From Zoogloeaceae bacterium (GTDB lineage Bacteria; Pseudomonadota; Gammaproteobacteria; Burkholderiales; Rhodocyclaceae), in NCBI GenBank assembly GCA_024235675.1, contig JACKLZ010000005.1, positions 62,001-126,000 on the forward strand: 64,000 bases of DNA. The letters are read 5' to 3'. Positions 17,055-26,013 of this stretch are shown piece by piece; the stretch's first letter is position 1; each line of letters starts with the position of its first letter. The notes under the pieces are model-generated. The model was not told where the DNA came from and made no database searches. It saw only the letters and a list, made by a program, of their open reading frames with translations. The position numbers and the translations under genes are program-made.

Positions 17055-17831
17055 TCAGTGGCCGATGATCTGGCTGAGGAAGAGCTGTGTACGCTCGTTT
17101 TGCGGGTTGTTGAAGAACTCCTCGGGCGGGTTGCTTTCGACGATCTGACCACGGTCCATGAAGATCACCTTGTCGGCCACCGTCTTGGCGAAACCCATTT
17201 CGTGCGTGACGCACATCATGGTCATGCCGGATTCGGCCAGCTCGATCATGACGTCCAGCACTTCCTTGATCATCTCGGGGTCAAGCGCGGAGGTCGGCTC
17301 ATCGAACAGCATGATGCGCGGGTTCATGCACAGGCTGCGGGCAATCGCCACGCGTTGCTGCTGACCCCCGGAGAGCTGACCGGGATACTTCTTGGCCTGG
17401 TCGGGAATCTTCACCCGCTCAAGGTATTGCATGCCGATGGCTTCGGCTTCCTTGCGCGGCATCTTGCGCACCCACATCGGCGCCAGCGCCAGGTTCTCGA
17501 GCACCGTGAGGTGGGGGAACAGGTTGAAGTGCTGGAACACCATGCCAACTTCCTTGCGGATCTGTTCGATCTGACGCAGGTCGGAGGTCAGCTCGGTGCC
17601 GTCGACGATGATCTGCCCCTTCTGGTGTTCTTCCAGGCGGTTGATGCAGCGGATCATGGTCGATTTGCCCGAGCCCGAGGGGCCGCACACCACGATGCGC
17701 TCGCCCTTGGCCACTTGCAGGTTGATGTCTTTCAAGACATGGAATTTGTCATACCACTTGTTCACGCCGCGAAGCTCGATCATCACTTCGTTTTCTACGG
17801 CGGTATTCGGAACGGCAGCTGTCATGGCCAT
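17055..17831 (-). CDS. aapP: General L-amino-acid ABC transporter ATP-binding protein
   Basis: A 258-residue ABC ATPase with Walker A GPSGSGKST, Q-loop region VGMVFQHFNLFPHLTVLEN, signature LSGGQQQRVAIARSL, Walker B IMLFDEPTSALDPE and the switch histidine in CVTHEMGF. It powers the AapJQM importer, which takes up a broad range of L-amino acids. It is the last gene of the four-gene aap operon, 38 bp after aapM. The N-terminal extension of about 16 residues before IELRGVNKWY is slightly longer than in many homologues. Confidence 0.93.
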   Translation of the reverse strand: MAMTAAVPNTAVENEVMIELRGVNKWYDKFHVLKDINLQVAKGERIVVCGPSGSGKSTMIRCINRLEEHQKGQIIVDGTELTSDLRQIEQIRKEVGMVFQHFNLFPHLTVLENLALAPMWVRKMPRKEAEAIGMQYLERVKIPDQAKKYPGQLSGGQQQRVAIARSLCMNPRIMLFDEPTSALDPEMIKEVLDVMIELAESGMTMMCVTHEMGFAKTVADKVIFMDRGQIVESNPPEEFFNNPQNERTQLFLSQIIGH

Positions 17832-17869
17832 CTCCAGTGTTTATTCGATAACGGGCGCGACCTTGTGGG

Positions 17870-18979
17870 TCAGCGCTTGTGTCCGGTGTGCAGCTTGCGT
17901 TCCAGCGACTGGCTGTAACGCGACATGCTGAAGCAGAAGATCCAGAACACGAAGGCGGTAAACACATAGCCTTCGGTGGAGTAGCCCAACCAGTTCGGGT
18001 CATTCAGGGCGTTCTGAACCATACCCAGCACATCCAGCAAGCCGACGATGATGACCAGCGTGGTGTCCTTGAACAGCGCGATGAAGGTGTTCACGATGCC
18101 CGGGATGACGATCTTCATCGCCTGCGGCAACACGATCAGACCCATCTTCTTCCAGTAGCTCAGGCCCAGCGCATCGGCCGCCTCGTACTGCCCCTTCGGA
18201 ATCGCCTGCAAGCCACCGCGCACCACTTCGGCGATGTAGGCCGACTGGAACAGGGTGATGCCGATCAGCGCCCGCAAGAGCTTGTCGAAGCTGACCCCTT
18301 CGGGCAGGAACAGCGGCAGCATCACCGAGGACATGAACAGCACGGTAATGAGCGGCACACCGCGCCAGAACTCGATGAACAGCACGCACATCGACTTCAC
18401 GGCCGGCATGTTAGTGGCCTGACGCCCGAGTGCCAGCATGATGCCCAGGGGCAAGGCGGCCACACAGCCCACTGACGCCAGCAGCAGGGTCAGCGTAAGA
18501 CCGCCCCATTGCGACGTCTCGGTCTGTTCAAGGCCGAACACGCCGCCGAACAACAGGATGAAGCCAAAGATCGGGAAGACGAAGATAACGAACAGGCCCA
18601 GCTTCACCTTGTGCCGGAAGCCCTCGATGAACAACGGCACCATGCAGGCGATCAGCGCGATGAAGATCAGGTTGATCCGCCAGGTTTCGTTGTCCGGGAA
18701 GAAGCCGTACATGAAGGTGGAGAAACGGGCGCTGACAAACACCCAGCACGCGCCGCCGGAAGTACACGCGTCACGGCTGTCGCCGATCCAGTCCGCCTTG
18801 AAGAACAACCAGTTGAACAAGGGCGGCAGCAGCGTCGACAGCAGATAGATGGCGAACAGCGTCAGCGCCGAGTTGATGGTGTTCGAGAACAGGTTGCGAC
18901 GCAGCCAGCCGATGACGCCGACGGTTGTTCCCGGGGGCGGCAGATCGGGCAGAGGAGCAAAGTCATGGCTCATGATCAA
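17870..18979 (-). CDS. aapM: General L-amino-acid ABC transporter permease AapM
   Basis: A 369-residue inner-membrane permease. An N-terminal hydrophobic segment (about 38-62) is followed by a periplasmic stretch with TSGGACWVFVSARFSTFMYG, more membrane segments, and the ABC-permease EAA loop: AYIAEVVRGGLQAIPKGQYE and AADALGLSYWKKMGLIVLPQ. The length and the large first loop fit AapM of the HisMQ family. Its start overlaps the aapQ stop by four bases. It pairs with AapQ to form the channel. Confidence 0.93.
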   Translation of the reverse strand: MIMSHDFAPLPDLPPPGTTVGVIGWLRRNLFSNTINSALTLFAIYLLSTLLPPLFNWLFFKADWIGDSRDACTSGGACWVFVSARFSTFMYGFFPDNETWRINLIFIALIACMVPLFIEGFRHKVKLGLFVIFVFPIFGFILLFGGVFGLEQTETSQWGGLTLTLLLASVGCVAALPLGIMLALGRQATNMPAVKSMCVLFIEFWRGVPLITVLFMSSVMLPLFLPEGVSFDKLLRALIGITLFQSAYIAEVVRGGLQAIPKGQYEAADALGLSYWKKMGLIVLPQAMKIVIPGIVNTFIALFKDTTLVIIVGLLDVLGMVQNALNDPNWLGYSTEGYVFTAFVFWIFCFSMSRYSQSLERKLHTGHKR

Positions 18980-20166
18980 CGCTCCCTCAACGCCATCTTG
19001 GCGTTGTACCAGTTCATGAAGATCGAAATGACCAGGCTGAGCACCAGATACACGCTCATCGTGATGGCAATGATTTCAACCGCCTGCCCGGTCTGGTTCA
19101 GCGTGGTACCGGCAAACACCGCGACCAGGTCGGGGTAGCCGATAGCGGCTGCCAGCGACGAGTTTTTGGTGAGGTTCAGGTACTGGCTGGTCAGCGGCGG
19201 GATGATCACCCGCATGGCCTGCGGAATCACCACCAGACGCAAGGTCCAGCTCGGACGCAGGCCCAGCGCGCTCGCCGCTTCGGTCTGCCCGTGCGACACC
19301 GCCTGGATGCCACTTCGCACCGTTTCGGCAATAAAGGCCGCGGTGTAGATCGACAAGGCCAGCACCAGCGCAAACAGTTCGGGGATGACCACCACGCCAC
19401 CCTGGAAGTTGAAGCCTTGCAGCGAGGGGTAGTCGAGGTGCATGGGCGAGCCAGAGGCAAAAAACACCAGCGCCGGCACCAAAATCAGGATCGCCAGTGA
19501 GGCATACACGGTATGAAACAGCTGTCCGGTCGCCTCAAATCGCTTGCGCGCCCAGCGCGCCAGAAAGATCACGGCCACGATAGACCCGATGATCGCCAGA
19601 CCGGTCGCCATGAAGCCCGACTCGAACACCGGTGCCGGCAGATACAGGCCGCGATTGCTGAGAAACAGCGATTCGCCGACCGACATCGCCTGGCGCGGCC
19701 CCGGCAGATTGAAGCCGATGGCGTAATACCAGAAGAAGATCTGCAGCAGCAGCGGGATATTGCGGAAAATTTCGATGTAGGTCGCCGCCAGCTTGCTGAT
19801 CAACCAGTTCGACGACAGGCGCAGCACGCCCATGATGAAACCGATGATCGTGGCAAAGAACACACCGAGCACCGACACCAGAATAGTGTTGAGCAGGCCA
19901 ACCACGAAGGTGCGGCCGTAGGTCGAAGTTTCGTTGTATTCGATCAGCGACTGAAGAATGCCGAAACCGGAAACACGGTCGAGAAAACCGAAACCGGTCG
20001 AGATGCCGCGCGACTCCATGTTGTGGAGCGTATTGCGCACGATAAAGAAGATGAACGCCGCGACGGTAATGCTGGCGATTATCTGGAAAACCAGTGCTCT
20101 GAACTTGGGATCGGACAGAAGCCGTGGCTTGGCGGGGGTCTCCCGCTCGGAGCTTGCATCAGCCAT
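18976..20166 (-). CDS. aapQ: General L-amino-acid ABC transporter permease AapQ
   Basis: A 396-residue permease. After a short cytoplasmic start, the first membrane helix is IIASITVAAFIFFIVRNTL, then VGLLNTILVSVLGVFFATII, and the EAA loop AFIAETVRSGIQAVSHGQTE with AASALGLRPSWTLRLVVIPQ. The long length and NMESRGISTGFGFLD segment are typical of AapQ. It lies between aapJ (72 bp upstream) and aapM (4-bp overlap). Confidence 0.93.
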   Translation of the reverse strand: MADASSERETPAKPRLLSDPKFRALVFQIIASITVAAFIFFIVRNTLHNMESRGISTGFGFLDRVSGFGILQSLIEYNETSTYGRTFVVGLLNTILVSVLGVFFATIIGFIMGVLRLSSNWLISKLAATYIEIFRNIPLLLQIFFWYYAIGFNLPGPRQAMSVGESLFLSNRGLYLPAPVFESGFMATGLAIIGSIVAVIFLARWARKRFEATGQLFHTVYASLAILILVPALVFFASGSPMHLDYPSLQGFNFQGGVVVIPELFALVLALSIYTAAFIAETVRSGIQAVSHGQTEAASALGLRPSWTLRLVVIPQAMRVIIPPLTSQYLNLTKNSSLAAAIGYPDLVAVFAGTTLNQTGQAVEIIAITMSVYLVLSLVISIFMNWYNAKMALRER

Positions 20167-20238
20167 GGTATGCCTCAGACGGTTTGAGAAAGAGCGCGGC
20201 CCGACGCATCTTGAAGAAGCGCCGGGCCGCTGGCCGCC

Positions 20239-21264
20239 TTAGCGAATCGGCGGTGCGTACTGAATGCCGCCCTTGTTCCACAACGCGTTCTGACCACGCG
20301 CGATCTTCAGCGCGCTGCCCTGACCGACGTTGCGTTCAAACATCTCGCCGTAGTTACCCACTTGCTTGACGATGTTGTAGGCCCACTTGTCATCGACACC
20401 AAGAAACTCGCCCTTCACGCCCTCAACACCGAGAATGCGTCGGATGTTGGGGTCGGCGCTCTTCATCATGTCGTCGACGTTCTTCATGGTCACGCCGGCT
20501 TCTTCGGCGTTGATCTGGGCGAACAGCGACCAGCGCACCAGGTTGAACCACTCGTCGTCACCCTGACGCACGACCGGGCCCAGCGGCTCTTTCGAAATCA
20601 CTTCCGGCAGCACCATGGCGCTGTTCGGGTCCGTCAGCTTGATCCGCAGCGCATACAGCTGCGACTGATCGGAGGTCAGCATGTCGCAACGACCGGCCTC
20701 GAATGCCTTGACGGTTTCGTCCGAGCTATCGTAGGTGATGGCCTTGTATTCCATCTTGTTGGCACGGAAGTAGTCCGCCAGGTTCAGTTCGGTGGTCGTA
20801 CCGGCCTGAATACACACGGACGCACCGGACAACTCCTTGGCGCTCTTCACACCCAGCTTCTTGGACACCATGAAGCCCTGACCGTCGTAGTAGTTCACGC
20901 CGGCAAAGTTCAGACCCAGGCTGGTGTCACGGGTGAAGGTCCAGGTGGTGTTGCGCGACAGCACGTCGACTTCACCCGACTGCAATGCCGTGAAACGCTC
21001 CTTGGCGTTGAGCGGGGTGTACTTCACCTTGTCGGCATCGCCAAACATCGCGGCTGCAACAGCACGGCAGACGTCAACGTCGATGCCCTTCCAGTTGCCC
21101 TTGTCGTCAGTGGCCGAGAAGCCGGGCAGACCCGTACTGACACCGCACTTCACGAAACCGTTCTTTTTGACCGAGTCAAAGGTCGTGCCTGCATGCGCCG
21201 CACCGGCAATCATCAGGCCGGCCGTGGCGGCCGCAGTCAATACGGAAATCCGCTTCAAGTTCAT
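20239..21264 (-). CDS. aapJ: General L-amino-acid ABC transporter substrate-binding protein AapJ
   Basis: A 341-residue periplasmic binding protein. It has a signal peptide (about 1-25, cleaved after AHA) and the family-3 solute-binding fold: FVKCGVSTGLPGFSATDDKG, WKGIDVDVCRAVAAAMFGDA, then SVCIQAGTTTELNLADYF and SKEPLGPVVRQGDDEWFN. It is the first gene of aapJQMP on the minus strand; a GGAGGAGATTTTC ribosome-binding site precedes the ATG. A long 329-bp leader lies upstream. Confidence 0.95.
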   Translation of the reverse strand: MNLKRISVLTAAATAGLMIAGAAHAGTTFDSVKKNGFVKCGVSTGLPGFSATDDKGNWKGIDVDVCRAVAAAMFGDADKVKYTPLNAKERFTALQSGEVDVLSRNTTWTFTRDTSLGLNFAGVNYYDGQGFMVSKKLGVKSAKELSGASVCIQAGTTTELNLADYFRANKMEYKAITYDSSDETVKAFEAGRCDMLTSDQSQLYALRIKLTDPNSAMVLPEVISKEPLGPVVRQGDDEWFNLVRWSLFAQINAEEAGVTMKNVDDMMKSADPNIRRILGVEGVKGEFLGVDDKWAYNIVKQVGNYGEMFERNVGQGSALKIARGQNALWNKGGIQYAPPIR

Positions 21265-21593
21265 GAAAATCTCCTCCAGTTCTTGATCTGGTTAGCGTGG
21301 GAGCCAGGCTTTTGGATAGGCCTGGTCGGTCCACTGTCATGCCGGCTCGTAGCCGGGCATATCTCTATTAAAACAACTGTTCGGCAGCAATACAACGTAG
21401 CGACGATGCGGAAAACCCTTATAAACAGTGGCACTCAGCGCCGTCACCGATCATATTGCTGGGCCGCAGCAATGCTGGATATGTAACCAGCAGCCGTTGC
21501 TGCATCGCAGTATTTTTCTACAAGCAGAATTGATGCCAATCAATATACGCAAGCGTTATTTGAAATGCGGCGCCACACAAAAGCACTGAAAAT
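21265..21593. other. Intergenic leader upstream of aapJ, with inverted repeat
   Basis: No gene is visible in this 329-bp stretch, which is more AT-rich than its surroundings and should hold the aap promoter on the minus strand. It contains the dyad ATTGCTG-N5-CAGCAAT at 21455-21473, a possible operator or leader hairpin. I looked for a sigma-54 GG-N10-GC element and saw no convincing one. Confidence 0.5.
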
Positions 21594-22208
21594 TCAATCG
21601 GTTTCGCCCCAGCGCGGCATCAGCGAATGCTCAATCCCGAGCTGATCAAGGATGCGTGCAGCAATGAAATCAATCACGTCCTGCACCGACGTGGGGCGCG
21701 TGTAGAAGCCCGGATTCGCCGGAAGGATGCACACCCCGAGCCGCGAAAGCTTGAGCATGTTCTCGAGATGAATGGCCGAAAACGGGGTTTCGCGAGGCAC
21801 CAGAACCAGTTTTCGGCCCTCTTTGATGACCACATCGGCCGCCCGCTCGATCAAGTCCTGACTCATGCCATTGGCAATCGCGGCGAGCCGTCCCATGGTG
21901 CAGGGGCACACCACCATCGCGTCCGGCGGGTTGGAGCCCGAGGCCGGTGGCGCAAACCAGGCTTCGCGACCAAACACCCGCAGCTGGCCCGGCGCCGCAC
22001 CGAAGCGCGCCGACAACTCGGCCTCAACCTCCGCCGCGCGAGACGGCAGATGCCAGTCCATCTCCTGCTGCGCCACGATCTGCGCCACCTGGCTATACAG
22101 CAGCCAGACCGTGTGGCCGCTGCCGAGCAGACATTCGATCAGGCGCAGCCCGTAGGCCATGCCAGAGGCGCCGGTCAGCGCGACGGTGACGGTGAGGGGT
22201 TTTGTCAT
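21594..22208 (-). CDS. ubiX: Flavin prenyltransferase UbiX
   Basis: A 204-residue protein. It opens VTVALTGASGMAYGLRLIEC and continues with MVVCPCTMGRLAAIANGMSQ, LVLVPRETPFSAIHLENMLK and ILPANPGFYTRPTSVQDVID. UbiX makes the prenylated FMN cofactor used by UbiD-type decarboxylases, including the one in ubiquinone synthesis. It is full length. It follows the periplasmic binding-protein gene by 10 bp on the same strand, an unexpected operon partner; no ubiD lies in the window. Confidence 0.95.
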   Translation of the reverse strand: MTKPLTVTVALTGASGMAYGLRLIECLLGSGHTVWLLYSQVAQIVAQQEMDWHLPSRAAEVEAELSARFGAAPGQLRVFGREAWFAPPASGSNPPDAMVVCPCTMGRLAAIANGMSQDLIERAADVVIKEGRKLVLVPRETPFSAIHLENMLKLSRLGVCILPANPGFYTRPTSVQDVIDFIAARILDQLGIEHSLMPRWGETD

Positions 22209-22218
22209 GGCTGTGCGC

Positions 22219-23376
22219 TCACTGCAGATAGTCGCTGATCAAGGCCCAGCGCCCGTTCTCGATACGCGCCAGGCGCCCGACGCGGTTGCCGAGATGGTCG
22301 GTTTTCGAGAAGCGGTATTCCGGGCTGCCGAAGAAGTCGCGCGTGGTGTGCACGCTTTCCATGCCGTCAACAAAACGCTGCGCGGTCAGATCCGGCCCCG
22401 CCGCTTCAAGCCCCTGAATGAACACATCGGCCACGTTGTAGCCCATGGCGCTCCAGATGTTCGGCGCCGCACCAAAGCGCTGTTTGTAGCGCCCGATCCA
22501 GTCGGCCAGCGCGCTGTTGGCGCCGTCGGCGTAGGGCAGCGGCATCACGCTCACGCCGTACAGGCCTTCGACGGCCGCGCCGCCGAGCTCATGGGTTTGC
22601 GCCGAATAGCCCGAGGCGGTGACCAGCATGTCGACCGGCCAGCCGGTCTTGCGCGCCTCGGTGACCGAGGCTACGGTCTCGCGCACCACGGTGGCCAGCA
22701 CCACCAGGTCGCAATCGGCCGCGCGCAGGCGGGCGATCTGGCTGGCGAAGTCGGTCGCGCCGCGCTTGTAGCCTACGGCCTCGACCAGCGTCATGCCGCG
22801 CTGCGCGAGACCGGCCTCGACGCCTTTTTTGACCTCATGACCGTAGTCGTCGTCCTGAAACAACAAGCCCACCCGCTGGTAGCCGCCGCGCGTCAGCATC
22901 TCGCGCACCGCCGCATTCATGTAGTCCTGATAAGGCGCAAAGAGCTGGAACTTGAGCGGATGCAGCGGCGCGTAGGTGGCCTGATGCGGCGAGAACGGAA
23001 ACAGATGCGGCCGGCCGGCCTCCAGCGCCAGCGGCATCGAGGCCATCACCACCGGCGTGCCGAGGTTGCCGACAAAGGCAAACACCTCGTCGCGCGTGAG
23101 CAGTTTGCGGGTTGCCAGCACCGCCCGCTTCGGGTCGTAGCCGCTGTCTTCGGAATGCAATTCCAACTTGCGCCCGTGCACACCGCCGCGCGCGTTGGCT
23201 TCTTCAAAACGCAGCAACATGCCGTCGCGAATCGGCGCGCCGAGCATGGCGATCGGGCCCGACAGATCCTGAATGGTGCCGACCCGAATGGTGCTCGCAC
23301 TCACCCCCGGCTCGGCCTGCGCCACACCGCTGGCAAACACACTTGCCACCATGGCCATCAAGAATCGTCGCAGCAT
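22219..23376 (-). CDS. ABC transporter substrate-binding protein (branched-chain amino-acid type)
   Basis: A 385-residue periplasmic protein of the LivK/Peripla_BP_6 family. It has a signal peptide (about 1-21, after GVAQA), then IRVGTIQDLSGPIAMLGAPI, the FEEANARGGVHGRKLELHSE segment and FVGNLGTPVVMASMPLA. The start at 23376 has a GAGGA site upstream; a further 20 in-frame residues upstream are unlikely. Its natural partners may be the permease pair at 25.1-26.9 kb, from which it is separated by a gene on the opposite strand. The ligand is unknown. Confidence 0.9.
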   Translation of the reverse strand: MLRRFLMAMVASVFASGVAQAEPGVSASTIRVGTIQDLSGPIAMLGAPIRDGMLLRFEEANARGGVHGRKLELHSEDSGYDPKRAVLATRKLLTRDEVFAFVGNLGTPVVMASMPLALEAGRPHLFPFSPHQATYAPLHPLKFQLFAPYQDYMNAAVREMLTRGGYQRVGLLFQDDDYGHEVKKGVEAGLAQRGMTLVEAVGYKRGATDFASQIARLRAADCDLVVLATVVRETVASVTEARKTGWPVDMLVTASGYSAQTHELGGAAVEGLYGVSVMPLPYADGANSALADWIGRYKQRFGAAPNIWSAMGYNVADVFIQGLEAAGPDLTAQRFVDGMESVHTTRDFFGSPEYRFSKTDHLGNRVGRLARIENGRWALISDYLQ

Positions 23377-23540
23377 GCCGTCCTCGCTTTTGTTGTTTTC
23401 CGAAAGGCCATTATCACGCCAAACCGGCATCGCCATTCAAGCCCTCAGCCCGTCACACAGCCCGCTTATGATGCCGTTATACTCGCCGGCTGCCGCACGC
23501 CCGACGTGCCCAAACACCGCCACCACAGGATTTACCCGCA

Positions 23541-24980
23541 ATGAAGAAGACCTGGCTCGCCCTGCTTGCCGCTCCCGTCGTCGCCTATCCGGCCGCCGCC
23601 TGGTACCTCGGCTCACAAGTCGAATCCACGCTCAACGCGCAATACAAGCAGGTCGAAACCCTGCCCTACATGAAGCTCGTCGAGCGTACGTATGAGCGCG
23701 GCGTGTTCAGTGCCACCGAGTCGGTCACCGTCGAAGCCTTCGGTGCAATGATGCATGCCATGCAGCAGGCCACGCCCGACGCCCCACCGGCCGAGCCGCT
23801 GCGCATCCGCTTCAACTCGCAGATCCAGCACGGCCCCTTTGCCGGCGGCACACTGGCTGCGGCCGTGGTCGATAGCGAACTCGTGCTCGACGCCGCCACC
23901 CAGGCCGAAGTCGCCAAGCTGTTTGGCAACAACACGCCGCTCACCAGCCACACCGTCTTCAAGCTCGACGGCAGCGGCACCTCCAAAGTGCTGAGCCCGG
24001 CCTTCGCCTCGCAGTTTCCCAACCCCGAAACCGGCGAGCCGGTGAGCATCGCCTGGGAAGGCATCAGCGCCACGGTCGACTTCGCCCCCGGCATGAGCCG
24101 CTACACCATGACCGGCGAGGCACCCAAGCTGGAGGTCAAAGACCCTGCCGGCGCCCATATGGTCATGACCGGCATGCGTTTCACCGGTGAGCAGCAGCGC
24201 CTGTTCGACGATGAGCCGCTGCTCTTCTCGGGCAAGCAGCGCGTGACCATCGACGCCGTGCAGATGAACATTCCTGAACAAGACGGCGGCCAGGTCAGCT
24301 TCGAGCAGATCACCTACGACGTCGACATGCCGGTACAAGGCGACTACATCGACATGGTCGCCAAGATGGGCGCCGAGACCGTCGACATCGGCGGCACAAA
24401 CTACGGCCCCGCCCATTACGACCTGTCGCTCAAGCACCTGCACGCACGCACCGTCGCCAAGCTCTATCGCGTGCTACTCGAGGCCTACTCCAACCCGGCC
24501 ATGATGGGCCCCGACGCCGACCCGCAAATGGCCCTGGCACCGCTCGCCGAGCCGGCCATGGCGCTGCTCGGCCACAACCCCAGCTTCGCGCTCGACCGCC
24601 TGAGCTTCACCTCCCCGCACGGCAACGCTCACCTCGACCTGCGCGCCGCCGCGCCCGGCATCACGGCCGACGCCATGGCCAACCCCGGCCTGATCATGGC
24701 CGTGCTCAACGCCGCCGCCAATGTCGCCGTGCCCGAAGCGCTCGTCTTCAATCTGCTCAAGGAAAACGCCGCCGCAGCGATGGCCGCGCAAAGCGAAACG
24801 GGCACCGTCTCCGACGAAGACATGCAGATGATCGCCGCGCAATTCGAAGGCAAACTGCAAGAGCTGAGCGGCCAGGGCTTCATCACCCGCGACAGCGGCG
24901 TGGTCAAATCCACCGTCGCCTTCAAAGCCGGCCAACTCACCGTCAACGGCAAGCCCTTCAACCCGATGGCCATGCAGTAA
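23541..24980 (+). CDS. YdgA family protein (DUF945)
   Basis: A 479-residue exported or membrane-anchored protein: MKKTWLALLAAPVVAYPAAA then WYLGSQVESTLNAQYKQ, the characteristic DUF945 N-terminus. The rest is a long beta-rich region with repeated structural elements and a C-terminal alpha-helical stretch ending PFNPMAMQ. The E. coli homologue YdgA is associated with the cell envelope; a precise function is not established. It is inserted between the ABC binding protein and permease genes, in the opposite direction. Confidence 0.88.
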   Translation: MKKTWLALLAAPVVAYPAAAWYLGSQVESTLNAQYKQVETLPYMKLVERTYERGVFSATESVTVEAFGAMMHAMQQATPDAPPAEPLRIRFNSQIQHGPFAGGTLAAAVVDSELVLDAATQAEVAKLFGNNTPLTSHTVFKLDGSGTSKVLSPAFASQFPNPETGEPVSIAWEGISATVDFAPGMSRYTMTGEAPKLEVKDPAGAHMVMTGMRFTGEQQRLFDDEPLLFSGKQRVTIDAVQMNIPEQDGGQVSFEQITYDVDMPVQGDYIDMVAKMGAETVDIGGTNYGPAHYDLSLKHLHARTVAKLYRVLLEAYSNPAMMGPDADPQMALAPLAEPAMALLGHNPSFALDRLSFTSPHGNAHLDLRAAAPGITADAMANPGLIMAVLNAAANVAVPEALVFNLLKENAAAAMAAQSETGTVSDEDMQMIAAQFEGKLQELSGQGFITRDSGVVKSTVAFKAGQLTVNGKPFNPMAMQ

Positions 24981-25016
24981 AAAAACAACGGCGGGCCGGG
25001 GCAATCGACCACTCCC

Positions 25017-25062
25017 GCTCCGCCGTAGGGTGGGTGGCTTGCCACCCACCCTACGGCGGAGC
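25017..25062. repeat. Perfect 22-bp-arm inverted repeat (GTAGGGTGGG-type intergenic element)
   Basis: The two 22-base arms are exact complements with a two-base loop (TT). The core GCCGTAGGGTGGGTGGC reads outward from the loop on both sides. It lies between the convergent DUF945 and livM genes and may end transcription of both. Related dispersed elements are widespread in proteobacteria, and a diverged copy is at 30547-30568. Confidence 0.85.
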
Positions 25063-25095
25063 CGCCCACGCAACCCACATCAAACCGCTTCGAAC

Positions 25096-26013
25096 CTAAC
25101 GCACCAGCCCCGCCGGCCGCCACAGCACCACCGCCACCAGCACCAGACCAAACGCCACCAACTCCAGCCCGGCCATATTGGCCACACCGTCTGGCAGCGT
25201 GTCGCGCAGCAGCGCAATCGCCTGCGGCAGGGCCACGATCACCACCGCGCCCCACACCGCGCCCATCAAGCGACTGGCGCCGCCGACAAACACCAGCATC
25301 AGCAATTCAAACGACAGATGCAGGCCGAACTGCTCCGGGCTGAGATAGCCCAGCCAGTGCGCGTACAGCGCGCCAGCCAGCGCACCCAGCGCGCCACCCA
25401 CCGCGAACGCCAGCAACTTGGCATGGCCGGCGTCGACCCCGCTCGCGCTCGCCGCGCCTTCATCGTCGCGCACCGCCCGCCACGCCCGTCCAAGCCGTGA
25501 ATTCAGCAAGCGCCGGCAGGCGATCAAGGCCAGCGCCAGCACCGCCGCGCTCACCGCAAACTGATGCAGCGGATCAACCACCGCCCAGCCCGCCACCGTC
25601 ATGGGCGGCACACTCAGGCCCGACGCCCCGCCGGTGAGGCCGCCGAAACGCACCAGCGCTTCTTCAACAATCAGCGCCACCGCCAGCGTGCTCATGCCAA
25701 ACGCCAGACCACCCAGCCGCCGCCCCGGCAAACTCGCCAGCGCACCGAGCAGCGCGCCACCGGCCAGCGCCACCGCGAGGCCGAGCAGCGCCGGCCCGCC
25801 CATCGCCACCCAGCCCGCCTGCAGGTAAGCCCCCACTGCCAGAAACGCGCCATGCCCCAGCGAGATCTGGCCGCTCTGCCCGAGAATGATCACCAGCCCC
25901 AAGCCCGCTACCGCCCAGGTCGCCACAAAGGCCAGCTGCCCCAGGCCGTAATCGAGGCCGAGCGCCAGCACCGTAAGCACCACAAGGCCTATCAATGTGA
26001 GCGCCGACCTCAT
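25096..26013 (-). CDS. livM: Branched-chain amino-acid-type ABC transporter permease LivM
   Basis: A 305-residue membrane protein. Helices include LTLIGLVVLTVLALGLDYGL, and the family hallmark GLVIILGQSGQISLGHGAFL is present, followed by AVGAYLQAGWVAMGG. The EAA-like region is WRAVRDDEGAASASGVDAGH. The start at 26013 gives a four-base ATGA overlap with livH, so the pair is translationally coupled. No livG or livF ATPase gene is nearby. Confidence 0.92.
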   Translation of the reverse strand: MRSALTLIGLVVLTVLALGLDYGLGQLAFVATWAVAGLGLVIILGQSGQISLGHGAFLAVGAYLQAGWVAMGGPALLGLAVALAGGALLGALASLPGRRLGGLAFGMSTLAVALIVEEALVRFGGLTGGASGLSVPPMTVAGWAVVDPLHQFAVSAAVLALALIACRRLLNSRLGRAWRAVRDDEGAASASGVDAGHAKLLAFAVGGALGALAGALYAHWLGYLSPEQFGLHLSFELLMLVFVGGASRLMGAVWGAVVIVALPQAIALLRDTLPDGVANMAGLELVAFGLVLVAVVLWRPAGLVR

